Assembly: GCF_003402235.1 (NCBI RefSeq)
Contig: NZ_QEWO01000004.1
Coordinates: 520,911 to 584,910, forward strand
Direction of reading: 5' to 3'
DNA: 64,000 bases
Source: Parahaliea mediterranea
GTDB lineage: Bacteria; Pseudomonadota; Gammaproteobacteria; Pseudomonadales; Halieaceae
Shown here: one piece after another, positions 34,130 through 43,167 of the stretch
Layout: each line of letters begins with the position of its first letter
Numbering within the stretch: position 1 is the stretch's first letter
The notes under the pieces: generated by a model
What the model was told of the DNA's origin: nothing
Database searches by the model: none
What the model saw: the letters and a program-made list of their open reading frames with translations, nothing else
Translations under genes and position numbers: made by a program

Positions 34130-35427
34130 AAGCCCCCCAATACCTGGTTAGCCCGCACCGCAAATTGTTGCGGCACGAAGGTATTCTCATCTTCCACGGA
34201 CTTGAACCATGCGTCCAGTAAAGATTCCAGTTGGTCGGCATCACCGATGGAGATGGCGAGGGTTTCCACCGCAAGGAAGACCTGCTCGGCGGCGGTAAAG
34301 TGGCGGAAGCGGCCGGCCGCGGCGCGCTGCAGCAGGCCCGCGCGCAACCGCCGCATATCGTCGGCGCCGTAGCTGCCGGCGCTGACCTGTCGGGCAATGG
34401 GGTCGAGCCTGGCGGCCAGCGACTTGGCCTGGGTAACCACTGCGCCGCGACTGTTGAGTGAGGCCTGGTGCAATTGCTGGATGCCGCTGCGCAGGGTGGC
34501 CGCATCGCCGCTGCCCAGCACATCCAGCACTTCCGCCAGCACCAACAGGCTGGCGTCGTTCAGGCGCACGGTGCCAGGCGGGGTGCCCTCCGGGCTCCAG
34601 CGCAAATCGTTCATCGGGTGGTGGCAGGCGTGACACTGATAGAAGGACAGCTCGGGCATCAGGCTCTGCTGGGTAAACCAGTCCTCCTGCAACAGCTCCA
34701 GGGTCTGCTGGCCGGTCACCGCCAGGCCCGCCAGCCACATGTTCACCGAGGCAATCGCCGGCTTGCGCTCGCGGTAGTCGGCATCCACTTCGTAGTGCGC
34801 CGGCTGGTTGACGGTGAAGGTCTCCAGCTCAAAGGCCAGCCGCGGATGGCCGGCGCCCATGATCTGGTGGGTGGCGAATTTGTCTTTGGTGCCCAGGTGG
34901 CAGGACAGGCACAGGCGCGCCCGCTCCAGCGGCTGCTCGGTGGGGTACATGCCCTTGGCGAGGTTGTCGGCGTGGGAGGTGCCCGCCTCGGCGTGGGACT
35001 CCAGCCACTGCCCGGCGCCACCGTGGCAGGCCTCGCAGCCGACGCCGTCGGAAATCTGGAAGCGCCGGCCGCGAGCCTCGGTAGCCACGTTGTCGGCGTG
35101 GCAGTCCAGGCAGATTTTGGCGCCGGCGGCGCTGGGCAGGCCCAGCTTGCGGGCAATGGCTTCGCTCTGCTCGGTCTGCAGGGTGCGGTAGGCCCGGCTG
35201 TGGTAGTCGTTGCGCAGCCAGATACGGTACTCATTCAGCCACACCGGGGCGCTTTCATCTTCGCTCACCTTGCCGTGACACACACTGGTAGCGCAGCTGG
35301 CCACCCCTTCATGGGGGTTGGCGCCGGTTTCCGGCAGCGGCGCAGCCAGGCTCGCCGCCGACAGACACAGCATCACCAGCAGACCGGCAAAACGCCGGCC
35401 CCGAAGGACGTTGAACGCTTGCCTCAT
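34126..35427 (-). CDS. periplasmic multihaem cytochrome c (five haem sites, cytochrome c-554-like)
   Basis: Exported cytochrome of 433 residues with a signal peptide (FAGLLVMLCLSAASLAAP). Five haem-attachment sites can be seen: a CX4CH site CATSVCH (45-51), then CLDCH (106-110), CEACH (131-135), CLSCH (173-177) and CHACH (265-269). Extra His residues, such as MGAGHPRLAFE, are suitable distal ligands. The arrangement resembles the cytochrome c-554/hydroxylamine-oxidoreductase-associated multihaem group. The C-terminal 150 residues lack haem sites and are helical. Start and stop both overlap the neighbouring genes (ATGA and GTGA), so it is tightly coupled to the LVIVD decahaem protein and the phosphatase. 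It probably relays electrons in the periplasm; donor and acceptor are not known. Confidence 0.9.
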   Translation of the reverse strand: MRQAFNVLRGRRFAGLLVMLCLSAASLAAPLPETGANPHEGVASCATSVCHGKVSEDESAPVWLNEYRIWLRNDYHSRAYRTLQTEQSEAIARKLGLPSAAGAKICLDCHADNVATEARGRRFQISDGVGCEACHGGAGQWLESHAEAGTSHADNLAKGMYPTEQPLERARLCLSCHLGTKDKFATHQIMGAGHPRLAFELETFTVNQPAHYEVDADYRERKPAIASVNMWLAGLAVTGQQTLELLQEDWFTQQSLMPELSFYQCHACHHPMNDLRWSPEGTPPGTVRLNDASLLVLAEVLDVLGSGDAATLRSGIQQLHQASLNSRGAVVTQAKSLAARLDPIARQVSAGSYGADDMRRLRAGLLQRAAAGRFRHFTAAEQVFLAVETLAISIGDADQLESLLDAWFKSVEDENTFVPQQFAVRANQVLGGL

Positions 35428-38400
35428 TGCCCCGCGGTCTCCTTGTTCGCCGGCTTGTTCTCGACAAACCAGGGCTCGCCGTTCTCATCCAGGTAGAGTT
35501 TGCGCAGTTCCTCGTAGTTCAGCGGCCGCGAACCCAGGCGTCCGAATACCGCCACCTGGCCGCCGGTCTCGTCCACACCGCGGTCGCGCTCCAGCGGGCG
35601 GCTGAGGGACAGGGCCGGCGAGGCCGTGGGATAGCGCGCAATCAGCACCGGGCGCGGCTCGGGGCTGAAGCCGTAAAACTTGGGCTGGCTGTCGGGCGCG
35701 GTGAGCTGGATGACCTTGAGCCCCTCGCGCCCGTCGGCCACGTAGGCAAACAGGGAGGCGTTGGTGCTGGCCACAGTCACATCCCGCGCATCGGACACCC
35801 CATCGGTGAAGCGAATCAGCTGGCGCAGGCGCTCGGGGTTGGTGATGTCCACAATCACCAGGCCCTCGCTGCCAGAGGCCACATAGGCGTAGGTGCGCGC
35901 CAGGTGCAGGCGGTGGGCCTGGGTGAGCGGCAGGGTGTTGTTGGCGGTCAGGCGCGGCGCGGTCGGGTCGGTGATGTCCACCACCTTGAGGCCGTCGGCG
36001 TCGGTCACAAACAGGTAGCGGAACTGCTGGGCCACCGAGTGGCCGCGGTTCAGCGGCAGGGTCGCCTCCACCCTCGGTTGCAGGGGGGTATCGATGTTCA
36101 GCACCACCAGGCCGCGATCGGCAATGACATAGGCGTACTTGCCGCCAATGGTCATGTGCCGGGCGCCGGTCAGCACGCCGCCTTCGTTCCAGGTCAGCGC
36201 CCGCTCCAGCTGGTTGTTGCGCGGCTCCCCGTCACTCAGGGTATCCACGTCCACCAGGATCAGGCCCTCCTGGGCGTCGGTGATGTAGGCGTAGTTGTAC
36301 AGCGGGTGGAAGGGCTGCTCTTCGTTGATCACCCGCATCAGCTCACCCTCGTTGCGCGAGGGCTGGATGGGCTGGGTGGTGGGCAGCACCACGCAGGTGG
36401 CGTTGGCGCTCTCCACCTGGGTGTCGTGGCCCAGCGGGCTGAAGGGCGCGGTGATGATGCGCTGGGAAATCCCCTTGTTGGAGATGCTGGCAATGTCGTA
36501 AACCTGCATGCCGCGCTCGCCCTCGGCCACAAACAGGTATTCGCCGCGCATCTGCAGGCAGTTGGCCGGGCCGGAGCCGTGGGCGTGGCCGGTGTCCGCC
36601 GCCAGTACCCGGTCGTTGTCCAGGTGCTGCTGGTAGAAGTCCGGGTAGGCGTACTTCTGCAGGTAGCTGCCGCGCACCGCCTGGGGCTCCTCCCACTCGG
36701 TGACTTCCACCGCGTTGATATGCTCGGTGCCACCGATGTAGGCAAAGTGGCCGAGGAAGTCCAGGAAGTCGCCACCGAACATCATCAGGGTGGCGATGAT
36801 GGCGTTGTTGTCGTTGTTTTTCGACAGGTGACAGTCTTCGCAGTCCTTGGTTTCGGTTTTGCGCACGGTGTGCGGGAAGTGCGGGTTGAAGGCCTGCGAG
36901 CTGTAGCCACTGGCCGCAATCGGCGGCTGCTGGATGTAGATACGCTCGCGGTTGGCATTGGTGGACGACAACACCAGCGCCGAGGTGGAGCGCACCGGTG
37001 CGTACTTGCCGCCCTTGGCGGTTTCGCGCTTGCCCAGCAGGAAGGTCTGGTCGCGGGCCACCTGGGGGTTGTAGGTGGCGAAGTTGCGCGACTCGCCGCC
37101 CTCGTAGTGATGGCGCTCGGTTTTGTTGTTGGCCTCGATGGGCAGGTGGCAGCCGCCACAACTGGTGGTCCAGGAGGTGTGGCAGGTGTAGCACTCCATT
37201 TCCTCGTAGGAGTGCGCCAGGTTCTCGCTGGCCACCTCGGTGCCCCACTCCTGGGTTTCGGTGTTGCTGCTCATCAGCTTGGCGCGGGCGGCCTTCTCGT
37301 TGTAGTGCGGGTTACCCGGGGTCACGGCGTCCTTGACCAGGCTCACCTCCCACTCCAGTTCCGGGTCCAGCACCGAGCGCTGGATGAGCTTGTCGCCAAT
37401 CCATTCGAAGCGCTTCTGGCCGTCGGGGTTGCGAATGGCGCCGAGGTCAGTGCCGCCGTCCAGCGCCGCCGGGCCAGAGGTAAACAGGTTGGGGTAGGCC
37501 TTGGCGGTGCCGTGGCAGTCCTTGCAGTCGATCTCCACCGCCGCCGCCACTTCGCCGTACAGGTGGCCGTTGCCGTGGTTGTCCTGGCCGTAGTGGCAGT
37601 CCACGCAGTGCATGCCCACATCCATGTGGATGGAAGACATATGCACGGCCTTCTGGAATTTCTCCGGGTCGTCGTCGGCAACCACATCGCCCTCGGCGTC
37701 CAGCAGGTTGCCCTTGCGGTCACGCTTGAAGATGGCGCGGAAGTTCCAGCCGTGGCCGTGGTAGTCGGCGAACTGGGTGTCCTTGAGCTTGGGGTTCATC
37801 TCCGAGACGGTCTTCAGGAACTCCACATCCGCCCACTTGCCCCGGGGCGCAGCACCTTCTGGGTTGCGATCCAGCACCTCAAAGCGCTCGCTGTCGGTGG
37901 GGTACACCTGCTCCTCGGGCCACATGAAGGGCGCGTCGGATTCGTAGTCCCACATGGTGTAGCCCATGTAGGTATTGATGAACATGTTGGGCTGGTGCAT
38001 GTGGCAGACCATGCACTGGCTGGTGGGAATGGCGCGGGTAAATTCGTGCTTGAGCGGGTGGCCGCTCTCGCCCCGGGGAATGGTCGGGTCCGCGGTCTGG
38101 GTTTCGCCGGTGTGGCCGAATTGGGCGTACAGGGCCGAGTGGTCCGGGTCCCGGTCGTTGGCATACACCACGTGGCAGGACGCGCAGCCGGACTGGCGGT
38201 AATCCCCGGGCTGGTCGTTGGTGCCCATAAACCAGGTGTGGGGGTCGTTCAGGCGGGTCTTGGTGATGTTGATCACCGGCACCGAAATGCGCGCGCCGGT
38301 GCCCGGGCCGCGATTGGACTGGCGGAAGTCGGGCCGCCCGGGCTCCTCCAGGCGCTGCAACTGGCCCAGGGCGTTGGGCAGGCCAGTCTCCGGGAACAGG

Positions 38401-39218
38401 TTGGAAATATTGCGCCCGCCGCGCTCGAACACACGGAAGATGTCGCCCGGCTTCAGGGTTTCCCAGGCCGGCAGCGGGTAGAGGGTTTCGATAATGCCCA
38501 TCTTCACCATTTCCGCCGTGGGCTTGACCGGGCCGGGGATGGCCGCCGGCTCGCCCTCGCGGGTGTAGCCCTCGCCGAGAATGTAGCGCTTGAGCGGCAA
38601 TATGCCGTTGTTGTAGGCCGCCCCGCCCCAGAGCATGGCGGAGGTGGCCATCAGGCTGCGCTTGGCGGCCTCGATGATCGGCTGGTGGCAGGCGCCGCAG
38701 GCCTCCTCGACAATGCGGTAATCCGAGGGGTTCATAAAGCGCACAAACTCCGGGCTCTCCTTGTTGAGCAGGGTGTAGGTGCGCTCGGGGTTGGCGCTGG
38801 ACGGATAGTGCCAGGACTCGGGATACAGCGGCAGCACGTGGGCCTGCTCCATGGCGGCCAGGTAGCCGGCATCGGCCAGGCTTTGCGTGCCAGATGGCTT
38901 GTTAACAGTGGCGTCGCCCCCGTGGCAATCGGTGCAGCCAAGCTTCACCGCCGGGTTGGCGTGCATGGTTTTCTGGTCGGTGGCGGTGTGGCAGGTCACG
39001 CAGCCATCGGTTTTGGCGGCCATCGCCTCTGCGGTCTGGCTCGCCGGCGCCGGAGGCGCGGTGACATGGTTGCGCTCTATCGGTTTTTCACCAGAGGCGC
39101 TCAGGCTATAGCTGACCGGCAGGGCCAGTAGCACAGCCCCCATCGCCAGCGCCCAGCTGTGCATCAGCGACCAGCGTTGCAACCATTGCGGCCTTCTCGG
39201 GCTTGTCTTGCGTTCCAT
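35424..39218 (-). CDS. decahaem cytochrome c fused to LVIVD-repeat beta-propeller
   Basis: Large exported protein of 1264 residues. After an N-terminal hydrophobic segment (about 20-40; perhaps an uncleaved anchor) it has ten CxxCH haem sites at about residues 73, 95, 174, 345, 402, 538, 565, 676, 687 and 793. From about 870 to 1200 follow LVIVD-type repeats (EGLILVDVDTL, RGLVVLNIDTP, DGLKVVDITDP, EGLVIVDITNP, EGLKVIQLTAP), a propeller fold known from surface or secreted bacterial proteins. Very wide spacing between haem pairs suggests several subdomains. GAGGGG precedes the ATG, 10 bases after the outer-membrane barrel gene. In the operon it is the best candidate for the component working at or through the outer membrane. 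It is much longer than typical MtrA/MtrC decahaem proteins. Confidence 0.9.
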   Translation of the reverse strand: MERKTSPRRPQWLQRWSLMHSWALAMGAVLLALPVSYSLSASGEKPIERNHVTAPPAPASQTAEAMAAKTDGCVTCHTATDQKTMHANPAVKLGCTDCHGGDATVNKPSGTQSLADAGYLAAMEQAHVLPLYPESWHYPSSANPERTYTLLNKESPEFVRFMNPSDYRIVEEACGACHQPIIEAAKRSLMATSAMLWGGAAYNNGILPLKRYILGEGYTREGEPAAIPGPVKPTAEMVKMGIIETLYPLPAWETLKPGDIFRVFERGGRNISNLFPETGLPNALGQLQRLEEPGRPDFRQSNRGPGTGARISVPVINITKTRLNDPHTWFMGTNDQPGDYRQSGCASCHVVYANDRDPDHSALYAQFGHTGETQTADPTIPRGESGHPLKHEFTRAIPTSQCMVCHMHQPNMFINTYMGYTMWDYESDAPFMWPEEQVYPTDSERFEVLDRNPEGAAPRGKWADVEFLKTVSEMNPKLKDTQFADYHGHGWNFRAIFKRDRKGNLLDAEGDVVADDDPEKFQKAVHMSSIHMDVGMHCVDCHYGQDNHGNGHLYGEVAAAVEIDCKDCHGTAKAYPNLFTSGPAALDGGTDLGAIRNPDGQKRFEWIGDKLIQRSVLDPELEWEVSLVKDAVTPGNPHYNEKAARAKLMSSNTETQEWGTEVASENLAHSYEEMECYTCHTSWTTSCGGCHLPIEANNKTERHHYEGGESRNFATYNPQVARDQTFLLGKRETAKGGKYAPVRSTSALVLSSTNANRERIYIQQPPIAASGYSSQAFNPHFPHTVRKTETKDCEDCHLSKNNDNNAIIATLMMFGGDFLDFLGHFAYIGGTEHINAVEVTEWEEPQAVRGSYLQKYAYPDFYQQHLDNDRVLAADTGHAHGSGPANCLQMRGEYLFVAEGERGMQVYDIASISNKGISQRIITAPFSPLGHDTQVESANATCVVLPTTQPIQPSRNEGELMRVINEEQPFHPLYNYAYITDAQEGLILVDVDTLSDGEPRNNQLERALTWNEGGVLTGARHMTIGGKYAYVIADRGLVVLNIDTPLQPRVEATLPLNRGHSVAQQFRYLFVTDADGLKVVDITDPTAPRLTANNTLPLTQAHRLHLARTYAYVASGSEGLVIVDITNPERLRQLIRFTDGVSDARDVTVASTNASLFAYVADGREGLKVIQLTAPDSQPKFYGFSPEPRPVLIARYPTASPALSLSRPLERDRGVDETGGQVAVFGRLGSRPLNYEELRKLYLDENGEPWFVENKPANKETAGQ

Positions 39219-39228
39219 CGTCGGCCCC

Positions 39229-41142
39229 TCAGAAAGTCAGTATGACGTTGAGCAACAGGGAGTAGGGATCCTCCTCCCCGTACAGATCATTAAAGCCCTG
39301 GCCAGACAGCAGCTGCGCGTAGGACAGCCGCGCCACCACGTTCTGGCTCATAAAGGGCCGCCAGATCAGCGCGGCGGAGAGATCAAGGCCGATCTCCTCG
39401 TCCACGTTGGCCTGCTGCCGCGCAACCTCCAGCACCTCGGTTTCGGCGAAGGCCAGGTAGTTGGCGTTAAACGACAGGCGCAGCTCCGGCAGCAGGTCCA
39501 GGTCGACACCGGCCCCCGCCAGCCAGAGGCCGGGGTTGGTGAAGTTGGACTGGCCGTGCTCTTTGGAAGAGCGCAAATCCGGCAGCACCGCGTTGCGCTG
39601 CGACAAGGCCACCCGGCCACCGCCAATCAGCGGCACGCCCTGGCGAATCCAGTAGCTGGTGTCGGCGCCGGCAAACTGCGGGTTTTCGAAGATGGCGGCG
39701 TAGCCCTGGCTCTTGTCATCGAAGGGGTCGTCGTCGCCGCTGGCGAACAGGAAGGAGCCGCGCAGGCGAATCCAGTCCAGGTCGATGCCAGGCTCAGCAG
39801 CAAAGAAGAAGGCTTCGATATCCGAATCCTGCCCGGTGAACACGCCGCCCTGCTCTTCACCGAAGGCGGCGTAGGCGGACACGGTCAGGTTCAGGCGACC
39901 AAAGTGGCCGTCGCCGTTGTAGCCCACGTAGTAAACGTCGTAGTCGCGCATGCGCTCCTGGCCGAGGGAGGCCGGGCGCTGGATGAAGTCGTTGGTATCG
40001 TAGAAGAACTCGTCTTCCCGGCTGCGGTTGTAGGCCAGGGTGGCCTGGGAGAAAAAGCCGAGTTTGGGCATGTCCTGCCAGTAGACGTTGGCGAAGAACA
40101 CGTCGTTGTCGCGCAAATCCTCGCTGACATCGTTCAGGCCCGAGTTGGTGTCTTTCTCCAGCAGGCGGAACCAGGCCAGGTTGTACTGGAAGCGGTTGTT
40201 GCTGCGGGTGCCGAACAGGCGCGCGCCCAGCTGGGCATCCTGGAACAGAAAGCCACGGAAGTCGCTGGAGAAGGGCTGGATGCCCACCCGCAGGCTGTCG
40301 AAGTCGTAGCGGTCGGACACGTTGCGCAAATGCTTGTCGACAAAGGCGGCCTGGATGCCCACGTGGTTGTCGTTGCGGGTAATGCCATCGCCCGGGTCGG
40401 CGTTCACGCCGGTGATTTCTTCCAACTCGGTGTAGTTGTAGTTGAACACCGGGGTAAAGCGGATTTCCCAGTCCGGGGGCCGGAACACGGTGTCGCCCTG
40501 GTAGTACACCAGTTCCACTGCCAGGTTTTCGTTGAACAGGGCCTGCTCGGTGGCGCCCAGCACATCCAGCGAGCCGGCGCCATCGGTGGACTGCACGCCC
40601 ACCGGCGTGGGCACCTCGCGGAACTCCACCACCGTGTCGGAAATGGCCGTCACGTTGAAAAACCAGTCGCCGTGCACCGGCTTGTCGCCCTTGATCGTGT
40701 TCTGGTTGTAAGGATCCCACCAGCGGTTGGGGTAGCCCTCGGGGTCGAGGCTGTCCACAATGCGCCAGCGATCGGGAATGGGCACCAGCGCCACGTAGTC
40801 CTCGGCGGTGGGCCGGGGGATGTTGGTGTAACGGCGCGGCACCACGTTGCGCTGCACTGCCACCGGCCGCTCGCGCAGCACCTCGCCGGTTTCCTGATCC
40901 ACCACCACTTCGCGGTATTCGCAGTCGCGGTTGGAGCCCCCGGCGCGGCGCCGGGAGCTGCGGCCGCGGTCGCGCACGTCCTTGTCGTCGCAGGCCACCA
41001 GGGCCGGGTCTTCCTCGGGCTGGGCCTGGGCGCCCGCCCCCAGCAGCAGGCTGGCACTGGCGGCCAGCGCCAGCGATGGCAGCCAGCGCAGCAGGGCGGC
41101 GGCGGGAGAGGGGCGGAACCGGTTCACGCGATAGGCATCCAT
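39229..41142 (-). CDS. outer-membrane beta-barrel protein of the cytochrome operon
   Basis: Exported protein of 637 residues with a signal peptide ending LLLGAGAQAQ. A soluble N-terminal region of roughly 150 residues follows; it contains two close Cys (CDDKDVRDRG and DCEYREVVVD) and the sequence IPRPTAEDYVALVPIPDRWRIVDSLDPEGYPNRWWDPYNQNTIKGDKP. The rest is a large beta-barrel rich in aromatic strand ends (FRFTPVFNYNYTELE-like strands, FFANVYWQDMPKLGFF, YDVYYVGYNGDGHF), ending LLLNVILTF with the terminal Phe. I see no clear similarity to MtrB, but a barrel between multihaem cytochrome genes invites the same idea, a porin sheath for a cytochrome. GGGAAG precedes the ATG, 4 bases after the GlcG lipoprotein gene. 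The barrel call is strong; the electron-conduit role is inference. Confidence 0.85.
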   Translation of the reverse strand: MDAYRVNRFRPSPAAALLRWLPSLALAASASLLLGAGAQAQPEEDPALVACDDKDVRDRGRSSRRRAGGSNRDCEYREVVVDQETGEVLRERPVAVQRNVVPRRYTNIPRPTAEDYVALVPIPDRWRIVDSLDPEGYPNRWWDPYNQNTIKGDKPVHGDWFFNVTAISDTVVEFREVPTPVGVQSTDGAGSLDVLGATEQALFNENLAVELVYYQGDTVFRPPDWEIRFTPVFNYNYTELEEITGVNADPGDGITRNDNHVGIQAAFVDKHLRNVSDRYDFDSLRVGIQPFSSDFRGFLFQDAQLGARLFGTRSNNRFQYNLAWFRLLEKDTNSGLNDVSEDLRDNDVFFANVYWQDMPKLGFFSQATLAYNRSREDEFFYDTNDFIQRPASLGQERMRDYDVYYVGYNGDGHFGRLNLTVSAYAAFGEEQGGVFTGQDSDIEAFFFAAEPGIDLDWIRLRGSFLFASGDDDPFDDKSQGYAAIFENPQFAGADTSYWIRQGVPLIGGGRVALSQRNAVLPDLRSSKEHGQSNFTNPGLWLAGAGVDLDLLPELRLSFNANYLAFAETEVLEVARQQANVDEEIGLDLSAALIWRPFMSQNVVARLSYAQLLSGQGFNDLYGEEDPYSLLLNVILTF

Positions 41143-41146
41143 GGCA

Positions 41147-43165
41147 TCACTTCCCTGAACACACTTGCTGTTCATCGCTGTCGATGTAAGGGGTCTGCGG
41201 GCACTGGACATAGCGCAGCCGCTCGCCGGCCGGGCTCAGGCGATCGGCGCGTATTTCCGGTGGTGCGTTGTTGATGGCACCGCCCAGGGCAAGGCCGGCC
41301 TCGTGCACGCCGAGGAAGGAAATCATGTCATCCTGGTCGATACCGTCACCGGAAACACCGATGCCGCCCACCAGGGTGCTGCCGCGGTAGATCGGCACGC
41401 TGCCGGGGAAAATCTGGGTGCCGTTGGCAATGCGCGGCGCCGCCGACTCAACACAGTTGGGGCCAACGTCAGGCGCATCCGCCCCGGCGGCAAACAGCAC
41501 ATGCTGCAGGATTTTGTTCAGCGACAGGTCCAGCTGCATGCCGCTGGAAAACACACTCCACTCGTTATTGGCGAAGGATTTGCTGAAGGGGCCGTTGGGG
41601 TTGCCGCGAATACCGTCCGGGTAAAAGGGCCGCGACAGGTTGCCGCCGGCCCGGTCGGAGAAGGCAGTGCCATCGGTCAGGGCCTGGGGGCCGATAAAGG
41701 TCTGGGCGGCGTCCACATAGTCGGGGATAAGCACCTGGGCCTTGGGTTGCAGGTTTGCATCCACGTAGGTGGTGGGCGTGGTAATACCGCGGAAAAACGC
41801 CGCCGCATCCGGCGACGAGAAAATCGTTGCCGTGCGCGCCTTCTGCAGCGAGACATCCGCGCCGAACACCGGCGCATCGCGGGTGCGCAGCATGCCGAGG
41901 ATCTCACCCTGGCTATCGACAATGGAAACAGTCACCCGCGCCTGGCTGCCCACCGGGCGGCGAATCTGCGCCCGGGCGCGATTGGCCACGGTAATGGCAG
42001 AACGCAGCAGTTGGCGCACTTCGGCGGCACTGAGCGCGGCGCCACCCAACTGGGCGCTGTCGGTGCCGGCCCGCGGCGGGAAGCGGTTGTTGTTGCCCTG
42101 GTCGACAAACACGAAGGCGTCCAGGTCGGCAAAGTCCGTCGCCGGGCGGATGCCGGAGCCAGGCCTGCCAAAGGCGGTGCCGGCAATAATCTGGTTGCGG
42201 CTGTAGCCTCGCACCGCCACCAGGCCACCGGCGCCGGTCAGGCTGTCGTAGGCCGGTGCCTGTTCTGGGTCTTCCGGCAGGTCGCCAAAGTCGACATCAC
42301 TGAAGCGGAAGGTTTTGCCCTCCACGGTAATCCGATCGGCCCGCCGGTCCACTGGGGCGGCATAGCCGAAGGTAGCGGCAAAGGCGATCTGTTCGTCAAT
42401 ATCGCGATCGGTGTCGAGGATGTTTTTGTCAATGCTGTAACGGCCGTCGGCAATCACGCCCACGCCGCCCACCGCGGTGCCATTCTTGTACAGCGGGAAG
42501 CCACCCGGGTCCGCCGACAGCCCCAGCGGCGAGCGCTGCGGGCCAACCGTGGCGGTCTGCGGCAGGGTTACGGGAGCCGCCGGTACCGCGGTCTGCGGGC
42601 CGGTGGCGGCCAGGGTAAAGTCGGAACAGGCCAGCTGGCTGAACTGCACCCCGAACAGGGGGCCGGAGGGCTGGTTCTCTTCGCCCGGGTTGAAGTGCTC
42701 CTGCACGATCTGGTTGGCGGTGCGGGTGGAGAAGGCGTTGCCCTCGCTGGAGAGGTAGGCGCCGGTCACCGCCTTGGCGATGGCGGCCAGGGCATCACCA
42801 TTGGTATTGGCCGGCAGCACCACGCCTTCCAGGCCGGTGCTCACGGTGGTCGGGAAGGTGGTGCTGATGGTGACGGCCGGGCCGCTACCCGCCATGCGGT
42901 GTACCGCCAGCACGTTGCCCACCCGGTCCACCACCGCAATGGTGGATTGCACACCCAGGGCGCGGGACTGGGCAATGCCCCGGGCCAGCACCTGCTTGAC
43001 ATCGGCCACCGTCAGCCAGTTTTCCTCACCGGCGCACTGGCCGGTGCAGGGGGTATCGTCCTCGTCGCGGTCGGGCGAGGCGCCGGCGTTACTACCGCCA
43101 CCGCCACCCCCGCCACAGGCGCTGAGGGTCAGGGTCAGACACAGGCCAACAATCCGCCAGTTCAT
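41147..43165 (-). CDS. lipoprotein with two GlcG/HbpS (DUF336) haem-binding-like domains
   Basis: Predicted lipoprotein of 672 residues: signal with lipobox LTLSAC followed by a Gly run, then an acidic stretch with two Cys (DDTPCTGQCAGEENW). Two GlcG/HbpS-like domains follow. The first (about 48-290) starts LTVADVKQVLARGIAQSRALGVQSTIAVVDRVGNVLAVHRM. The second (about 390-640) starts LSAAEVRQLLRSAITVANRARAQ and contains VTVSIVDSQGEILGMLR. Both end in the typical GGIGVSGDGIDQDD-like loop. HbpS binds haem and iron in Streptomyces as an extracellular redox sensor. AGGAGAG lies 5 bases before the ATG at 43165; a GTG two codons earlier is possible. It is coupled to the decahaem gene upstream and the barrel gene downstream, so haem or redox handling near the outer membrane is a fair inference. 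Confidence 0.87.
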   Translation of the reverse strand: MNWRIVGLCLTLTLSACGGGGGGGSNAGASPDRDEDDTPCTGQCAGEENWLTVADVKQVLARGIAQSRALGVQSTIAVVDRVGNVLAVHRMAGSGPAVTISTTFPTTVSTGLEGVVLPANTNGDALAAIAKAVTGAYLSSEGNAFSTRTANQIVQEHFNPGEENQPSGPLFGVQFSQLACSDFTLAATGPQTAVPAAPVTLPQTATVGPQRSPLGLSADPGGFPLYKNGTAVGGVGVIADGRYSIDKNILDTDRDIDEQIAFAATFGYAAPVDRRADRITVEGKTFRFSDVDFGDLPEDPEQAPAYDSLTGAGGLVAVRGYSRNQIIAGTAFGRPGSGIRPATDFADLDAFVFVDQGNNNRFPPRAGTDSAQLGGAALSAAEVRQLLRSAITVANRARAQIRRPVGSQARVTVSIVDSQGEILGMLRTRDAPVFGADVSLQKARTATIFSSPDAAAFFRGITTPTTYVDANLQPKAQVLIPDYVDAAQTFIGPQALTDGTAFSDRAGGNLSRPFYPDGIRGNPNGPFSKSFANNEWSVFSSGMQLDLSLNKILQHVLFAAGADAPDVGPNCVESAAPRIANGTQIFPGSVPIYRGSTLVGGIGVSGDGIDQDDMISFLGVHEAGLALGGAINNAPPEIRADRLSPAGERLRYVQCPQTPYIDSDEQQVCSGK

Positions 43166-43167
43166 CG

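Noticed and set aside
35427..39131. A 1234-codon open frame on the plus strand opposite the decahaem-LVIVD gene
   Set aside because: It is the antisense of a gene with ten haem sites and LVIVD repeats; its protein is a low-complexity Gly/Val/Ala/His-rich sequence typical of antisense reading in high-GC DNA.
39229..41142. Naming the barrel MtrB and its neighbours MtrA/MtrC
   Set aside because: Lengths, haem spacing and N-terminal features do not match; only the general layout is similar.
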